Positions 5,083 through 9,115 of a DNA stretch of 9,115 nt are shown piece after piece. The notes below the pieces were generated by a model that was given only the letters and a program-made list of their open reading frames with translations, was not told the origin of the DNA and searched no databases. A program made the translations under genes and the position numbers. The stretch is from CAZWUZ01 sp964637655 [NCBI: uncultured bacterium] (GTDB lineage: Bacteria > DAOPZR01): contig CAZWUZ010000158.1 of assembly GCA_964637655.1 (NCBI GenBank), positions 1-9,115 of the forward strand. The letters run 5' to 3'. The number at the start of each line of letters is the position of its first letter. Within the stretch, counting starts at the first letter, position 1.

Positions 5083-6660
5083 ATGCCGGACCGTTGGCAC
5101 CGCCTTGCAGGCGCTTTATGTGTGTTCTGCCTTTGTGCGGGACTGGTGTCGGCAGCGGCTGCGGATACCCTGCCGTATAATCCGCTCAACCCGGACGGTT
5201 TCTCCATCCTCGATGCGGTATTTACCACGCTGGCGCATGACCCGAACATCCAACTGGCGCAATTCGACGTGCAGGCGAGTGCGGGCACGCTGCAAGCGGC
5301 CCGCGGTACGTTCGACCTGACCATCGGCGGTTCAGCCACCGGCGCAGTCACGCGCACCCCGACCGTGGCCTTGACCCGCGCGACGACCGGGGTACCCGCC
5401 ACGGTCACCGCGACCACCAGTTTCGACAATTCCGTAACCCAGCCGTTCCGCAGCGGTGCTTCCGCCTCGCTCGCCGCCAATCTGACCCGCAGTGAAGACC
5501 TTACCCTGTACTCCGCGACCAGCCCGACCAACCGTTCGAGCATTACGTTCACCTTTGCGCAGCCGCTGCTGCGCGGGCGCGGGGCCGAGGTCGCGGCGGT
5601 GGCGGAGCGCACGGCCGCGCTCGAATACGAGGCGAGTGAACACACCTTCCGGCACACCATCAGCCAGCAGCTCAACGCCACGGTGCAGGCGTACTGGGCG
5701 CTGGTGGTGGCGCACGAGCAACTGACCGCGCGGCAGCATTCCGAGGAGAGTGCCCAGACCATCATCGACAAGACACGCAAACTGATCGAGGCGGGTGAGA
5801 CCCCGCGCGCCGAGCTCGACCAGGTGCTCGCCACCTACGAGCAGAATCGCGCCGCCCGGCTCGACGCCGGGCAGAATCTTTTCGCCGCACAGCAGGCGCT
5901 GACGCTGGTCATGGGTCTCGACCCGCGCCTCGACACGCTGCCGCTCCCGCTCAGCCGCCTCGACAGTTTCACCGCGGCGAGCATCGGACCGCCGGCCCCG
6001 GTCGCACGCTATCTCGCCCTGGCGCTCCGGCAGCGCCAGGATTATCGGGCTGCGGTCAGGCGCGTGGCCGCGGCCCGGGCGGCCCTGGTCGCCGCGCAGC
6101 ACGATCTGCTGCCCGACCTCGACCTGGCCCTGGCCGCGGGGTACAACGGACTCGACGAGGGCAGTGCGCCCGATGATTTTCTGCGCGGCTACAGCAACAG
6201 CATTCATGGCGCCAATGTCTCAGCCACCCTCACCTACGGCTGGCCGGTGGGCAACAACGCGGCGCGCGGCACCCTGCTGCTGCGGGAATCGGCCTATCAG
6301 CGGCAGGCGCTGAATGCCGACAATCTCGCCCGCACCATTCGCAGCCGCATCATCACGCTGGCCAATGCCATCACGCGCGGACTCGATTCGCTGCACAGCA
6401 GCCAGGCCGCATACCGTTTCTATGAGACCGCGCTGGCCAACGAGAAGAAGAAGTACCTGCTGGGCAATTCCACCCTGATCAACATCATCAACTATGAGGA
6501 TCGCCTCACCAGTGCGCGGCTGAACGTGCTTGCCGTACAGCAGGAACTGGCGTACAACGTGGCGCAGTTGCGCTACGAGACGGGAACCCTGACCGACGCC
6601 GCCACGCCCGAGGCCAGGGTCACGGTCGCGGCGCTGACCACGCTGCCGCCCGTCGAATGA
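5083..6660 (+). CDS. TolC-family outer-membrane channel protein of the NHLP export system
   Basis: The protein has 525 residues. A signal peptide covers about residues 1-27: a basic start (PDRWHR), a hydrophobic core, and SAAAAD as a signal peptidase I site; there is no lipobox. The mature part has the TolC-type plan: two similar halves with long Ala/Leu/Gln-rich helices (for example about 180-270 and 380-500), and alternating Thr/Ser-rich strands near 85-165 for the beta barrel. The phrases FTFAQPLLRGRG and YWALVVAHEQL are typical of outer-membrane efflux proteins linked to peptide secretion; LLRGRG..EV and LINIINYEDRLTSAR match the usual OEP repeats. It would form the trimeric duct through the outer membrane for the adaptor and ABC exporter encoded directly downstream (22-base gap). 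Length is within the usual range and the start has a strong G-rich ribosome site. Confidence 0.92.
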   Translation: MPDRWHRLAGALCVFCLCAGLVSAAAADTLPYNPLNPDGFSILDAVFTTLAHDPNIQLAQFDVQASAGTLQAARGTFDLTIGGSATGAVTRTPTVALTRATTGVPATVTATTSFDNSVTQPFRSGASASLAANLTRSEDLTLYSATSPTNRSSITFTFAQPLLRGRGAEVAAVAERTAALEYEASEHTFRHTISQQLNATVQAYWALVVAHEQLTARQHSEESAQTIIDKTRKLIEAGETPRAELDQVLATYEQNRAARLDAGQNLFAAQQALTLVMGLDPRLDTLPLPLSRLDSFTAASIGPPAPVARYLALALRQRQDYRAAVRRVAAARAALVAAQHDLLPDLDLALAAGYNGLDEGSAPDDFLRGYSNSIHGANVSATLTYGWPVGNNAARGTLLLRESAYQRQALNADNLARTIRSRIITLANAITRGLDSLHSSQAAYRFYETALANEKKKYLLGNSTLINIINYEDRLTSARLNVLAVQQELAYNVAQLRYETGTLTDAATPEARVTVAALTTLPPVE

Positions 6661-6682
6661 GCCGCGAAAGGAAAACCTACTG

Positions 6683-7954
6683 ATGGCAGACGACAACCCG
6701 CTGTTCCGCAAGGTCGCGCTCGAACGCCTGTCGAACCCGGAACAACTCGACCAGCTGATGGAAGTCACTTCGCCGCGCCTCTGGCTGGCGCTGGCCGGAC
6801 TCGCCGTCATCGTCGTGGCCGCGCTTGGCTGGTCGGTGTTCGGCACCATTCCGGAAAAGGTTGCGAGCCGCGGAATTTTCCTGACCACGGGCGGCACCGT
6901 GCGCGTGACCGCGGCGGCGGGCGGCCAACTGGTCGGATTTTCGCTCGCGGCCGGCGACCGTATCAGCGCCGGCGACCTGCTCGCCCGCGTTGCCCAGCCC
7001 GAACTGGCGGTTGATTTCGCCCGGGCCCAGGCGGAGTGCGACCGCGTCCGCGCTGAATACGCCAGCAAGAGCGCCGAGGGGCTCGACGAAGATGTTCGGC
7101 TCAACCTGCTCGCCAACACCCGCCGCCGCGAGGCCACCAACCTGTCAATCCGCAACCTGCGCGAGTACCTCGTGCAGTTGGAAAGCAAGGTGCGCACCCA
7201 GGAGGAACTGCTGGCGCAGGGGCTGGTCGTCCCGCAGACGGTCCTGAGCACGAAACGTGAGGTGACGGACGCGCAGGAACGCATCCGGCAGCACGAGGTC
7301 GATCTCATCAGCATTGCGGCCGAAGCGGCCTCCCTGCGCAAGACCCCTGAGGGAACGCTCGAGCAGTTGCAGAAGGAACTGCAGCAGGCAGAGGCCGCAC
7401 TGCAGCAGCAACTCGCCAAACTCGAAATTGCCGACCGCATCGAGTCACCCTTCACGGGGCGCGTGCTCGAGGTATTCACGTATGACAACGACCGCATCAC
7501 CGCCGGCGCACCCGTCTGCACGCTCGAACTGACCGATACGGCACAGCAGCGGCTCGAGGCGGTACTGCTGGTGGCGGCCGCCGACGCGGCCCGCGTGCGC
7601 GCCGGTCAGGCGGTCATGCTTTCCCCGGACAACGCCCGCAAGGAGGAATACGGGATGCTGGCCGCCACGGTGGACGCGGTTGCCGGCTATCCGACCAGCA
7701 TCGCGTCGATCAACCGCTACCTCAACAACGAGGCGCTGGCGCGTGCCATCGCCGGCGAAGACGCGGTCGTCGAGATCCGCGCCACCCTGACCCCCGATCC
7801 CGCCACCCCGAGCGGGTACCGCTGGTCATCGTCGCGCGGCTATCCCGAGCCGCCACGCAGCGGCACGCTCTGCGCGGCGGAGATTGTGGTCACGCAGAAA
7901 CGTCCCATCACGCTCGTGATTCCCGCGCTCAAGTCGCTGGTCAATGTCGACTGA
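6683..7954 (+). CDS. NHLP/NHLM-type bacteriocin system HlyD-like secretion (adaptor) protein
   Basis: The protein has 423 residues. A cytoplasmic N-terminus (FRKVALERLSNPEQLDQLM, residues 8-26) followed directly by one membrane helix (about 33-54) is the hallmark of the NHLM_micro_HlyD family (TIGR03794), which accompanies exporters for peptides with nitrile-hydratase-like or Nif11 leaders. The periplasmic part shows the first lipoyl half (about 72-107), a long coiled-coil hairpin rich in Glu/Gln/Arg (about 108-250), the second lipoyl half (SPFTGRVLEVF, 255-265, to about 283), and a beta-barrel region ending in the family-typical GTLCAAEIVV..KRPITLVIPALK. The start is preceded by AAAGGAAA. 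It sits 22 bases after the channel gene and 29 bases before the ABC exporter gene, one operon. It would bridge the inner-membrane exporter and the TolC-like channel. Family assignment is from remembered signatures, not a search. Confidence 0.92.
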   Translation: MADDNPLFRKVALERLSNPEQLDQLMEVTSPRLWLALAGLAVIVVAALGWSVFGTIPEKVASRGIFLTTGGTVRVTAAAGGQLVGFSLAAGDRISAGDLLARVAQPELAVDFARAQAECDRVRAEYASKSAEGLDEDVRLNLLANTRRREATNLSIRNLREYLVQLESKVRTQEELLAQGLVVPQTVLSTKREVTDAQERIRQHEVDLISIAAEAASLRKTPEGTLEQLQKELQQAEAALQQQLAKLEIADRIESPFTGRVLEVFTYDNDRITAGAPVCTLELTDTAQQRLEAVLLVAAADAARVRAGQAVMLSPDNARKEEYGMLAATVDAVAGYPTSIASINRYLNNEALARAIAGEDAVVEIRATLTPDPATPSGYRWSSSRGYPEPPRSGTLCAAEIVVTQKRPITLVIPALKSLVNVD

Positions 7955-7983
7955 CGCAGGGTTCCGGCACCCGGGACGCAGGC

Positions 7984-9115
7984 ATGGCACGTAACCGCGT
8001 CAGGACGCCCACCGTCATCCAGATGGAGGCGGTGGAGTGCGGCGCCGCCGCTTTGGCCATCGTCATGGCGCACTACGGGCGCATCGTGCCGCTGGAGGAA
8101 ATGCGCCTCGCCTGCGGGGTGTCGCGTGACGGCAGCAAGGCGAGCAATATCGTCAAGGCGGCCCGCACCTACGGCTTCGACGCCAAGGGGTATCGCAAGG
8201 AGCCGCGCCACTGTTTCGACCTGCCGTTGCCGCAGATTGTGCACTGGAATTTCAATCATTTCGTGGTGCTCGAGGGGTGCGACAAAAAGCGCGTCTATCT
8301 CAACGATCCCGCCTCCGGGCCGCGCACGGTGCCGCACGAAGAGTTCGACCAGTTATTCACCGGCATCACGCTGACGTTCGCGCCGACGCCGGCCTTCCGG
8401 CCCGGGGGCGCGAAACGCTCGCTGCTCGCCGCGCTGCAGCGCCGCCTGTCGGGCGCCGCGCTGCCGCTCGCTTATGTCGTGCTGTGCGGCCTGCTGCTGG
8501 TCGTGCCGGGACTCGCGGTCCCCGCCTTCGGCAAGATATTCGTTGACGACATTCTCATCCGCCACCTGACCGGCTGGGCGCTGCCGCTGCTTGCCGGCCT
8601 GCTGGTCACCGGCATCGTGCAGGCGCTGCTCACCTGGCTGCAGGAATACTGCCTGCTGCGCCTGGCCACGCGCATCTCGCTGCGCGACTCCAGCGCTTTT
8701 TTCTGGCACATCCTGCGCCTCCCCGTCGAGTTTTTCACCCAGCGCTACGGCGGTGAAATCGGCACGCGGGTGGCCATCAACGACCGGGTCGCGAAACTGC
8801 TCACCGACCAGTTCGGCAAGAACCTCATCAACATCTTTACGGTCAGTTTTTACCTGCTCCTCATGGGGCTCTACAGCGTGCCGCTCACCCTGCTCAGCGT
8901 CGGGGTCGCCGCGCTCAACATTGTCGTCCTGCGCCTCATCACCCGGATCCGGGTCGACCGCAGCCAGAAGATGCTTATCGACGGCGGCAAACTCGCGGGC
9001 GTATCGATGGGCGGACTGCAGTCGATCGAAACGCTCAAGGCCGCCGGCCGCGAATCCGACTTCTTCAGCACCTGGGCCGGCTACCAGGCGAAAGTCGTCA
9101 ACGCCCAGCAGGAAC
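7984..9115 (+). CDS. NHLP-type peptidase (C39)/permease/ATPase exporter, N-terminal part
   Basis: The gene is cut by the right window edge; 377 complete codons are visible. Residues 7-135 are a C39 bacteriocin-processing peptidase: oxyanion Gln13 and catalytic Cys19 in TPTVIQMEAVECGAAALA, catalytic His92 in NFNHFVVLEG, and Asp108 in LNDPASG. All catalytic residues are present, so it should cleave leader peptides, classically after Gly-Gly or Gly-Ala. From about residue 158 the ABC membrane domain begins (AALPLAYVVLCGLLLVVPGL, then FGKIFVDDILI and several more helices); LKAAGRESDFFSTWAGY at 351-367 is the usual coupling region. The ATPase domain lies beyond the window. The order HlyD then peptidase-ABC matches the NHLM_micro_HlyD/NHLM_micro_ABC1 (TIGR03796) pair; a second, peptidase-free ABC protein is expected next. 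The ribosome site (GGGACGCAGG) is weak. Confidence 0.93.
   Translation, partial: MARNRVRTPTVIQMEAVECGAAALAIVMAHYGRIVPLEEMRLACGVSRDGSKASNIVKAARTYGFDAKGYRKEPRHCFDLPLPQIVHWNFNHFVVLEGCDKKRVYLNDPASGPRTVPHEEFDQLFTGITLTFAPTPAFRPGGAKRSLLAALQRRLSGAALPLAYVVLCGLLLVVPGLAVPAFGKIFVDDILIRHLTGWALPLLAGLLVTGIVQALLTWLQEYCLLRLATRISLRDSSAFFWHILRLPVEFFTQRYGGEIGTRVAINDRVAKLLTDQFGKNLINIFTVSFYLLLMGLYSVPLTLLSVGVAALNIVVLRLITRIRVDRSQKMLIDGGKLAGVSMGGLQSIETLKAAGRESDFFSTWAGYQAKVVNAQQE

Noticed and set aside
5083-5170. Lipoprotein signal in the TolC-like protein (CVFCLCAG)
   Set aside because: The residues before each cysteine do not fit a lipobox; SAAAAD fits signal peptidase I.
5049-5834. Long minus-strand frame opposite the channel gene (and the similar one at 6220-7521)
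   Set aside because: Ser/Arg/Ala-rich antisense translations without motifs, opposite strongly supported genes with signal peptide and family signatures.

Overview
The window is a GC-rich piece of a Gram-negative bacterial chromosome. The outer-membrane channel, periplasmic adaptor and peptidase-ABC exporter require a two-membrane cell. The base composition, the short Cys-rich protein and the NHLP-type exporter would fit a proteobacterium, possibly a deltaproteobacterium-like one, but nothing here fixes the taxon. No rRNA, tRNA, CRISPR array or insertion sequence is visible.

Left part (1-2265). The 3' end of a hydrophobic membrane protein gene, perhaps an ABC-2-type permease subunit, runs rightward. 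It meets, with only 4 bases between the stops, a leftward two-gene operon: a 66-residue cysteine-rich protein followed, in a TGATG stop/start overlap, by an unusual fusion of an N-terminal PHP phosphoesterase domain to a C-terminal aminoglycoside-phosphotransferase-like kinase domain.

Middle (2266-3983). A divergent control region carries two back-to-back sigma70-like promoters and a 19-base palindrome. It feeds a rightward gene for an AlbA_2 (Schlafen-like) / GHKL-like 'RecG-family' putative regulator with a C-terminal winged helix. This gene uses noticeably more A/T-ending codons than its neighbours and is followed by four perfect copies of a 10-base repeat; it looks like an acquired module.

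Right part (3984-9115). A 61-residue peptide gene overlaps (ATGA) a GNAT acetyltransferase gene. After a short gap with a promoter candidate come a TolC-like outer-membrane channel, an NHLP/NHLM-type HlyD adaptor, and the N-terminal 377 residues of an NHLP-type peptidase (C39)/permease/ATPase exporter, which runs off the window. The last three would form a trans-envelope export channel that removes a leader peptide and secretes a ribosomally made, modified peptide (RiPP). No classical nitrile-hydratase-like or Nif11 precursor is in the window, so the cargo is either downstream or, more speculatively, the 61-residue peptide.

The most interesting items are the peptide/GNAT pair beside the exporter, and the Cys-rich protein coupled to the PHP-kinase fusion. 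Both pairs contain small genes that automated callers may miss.
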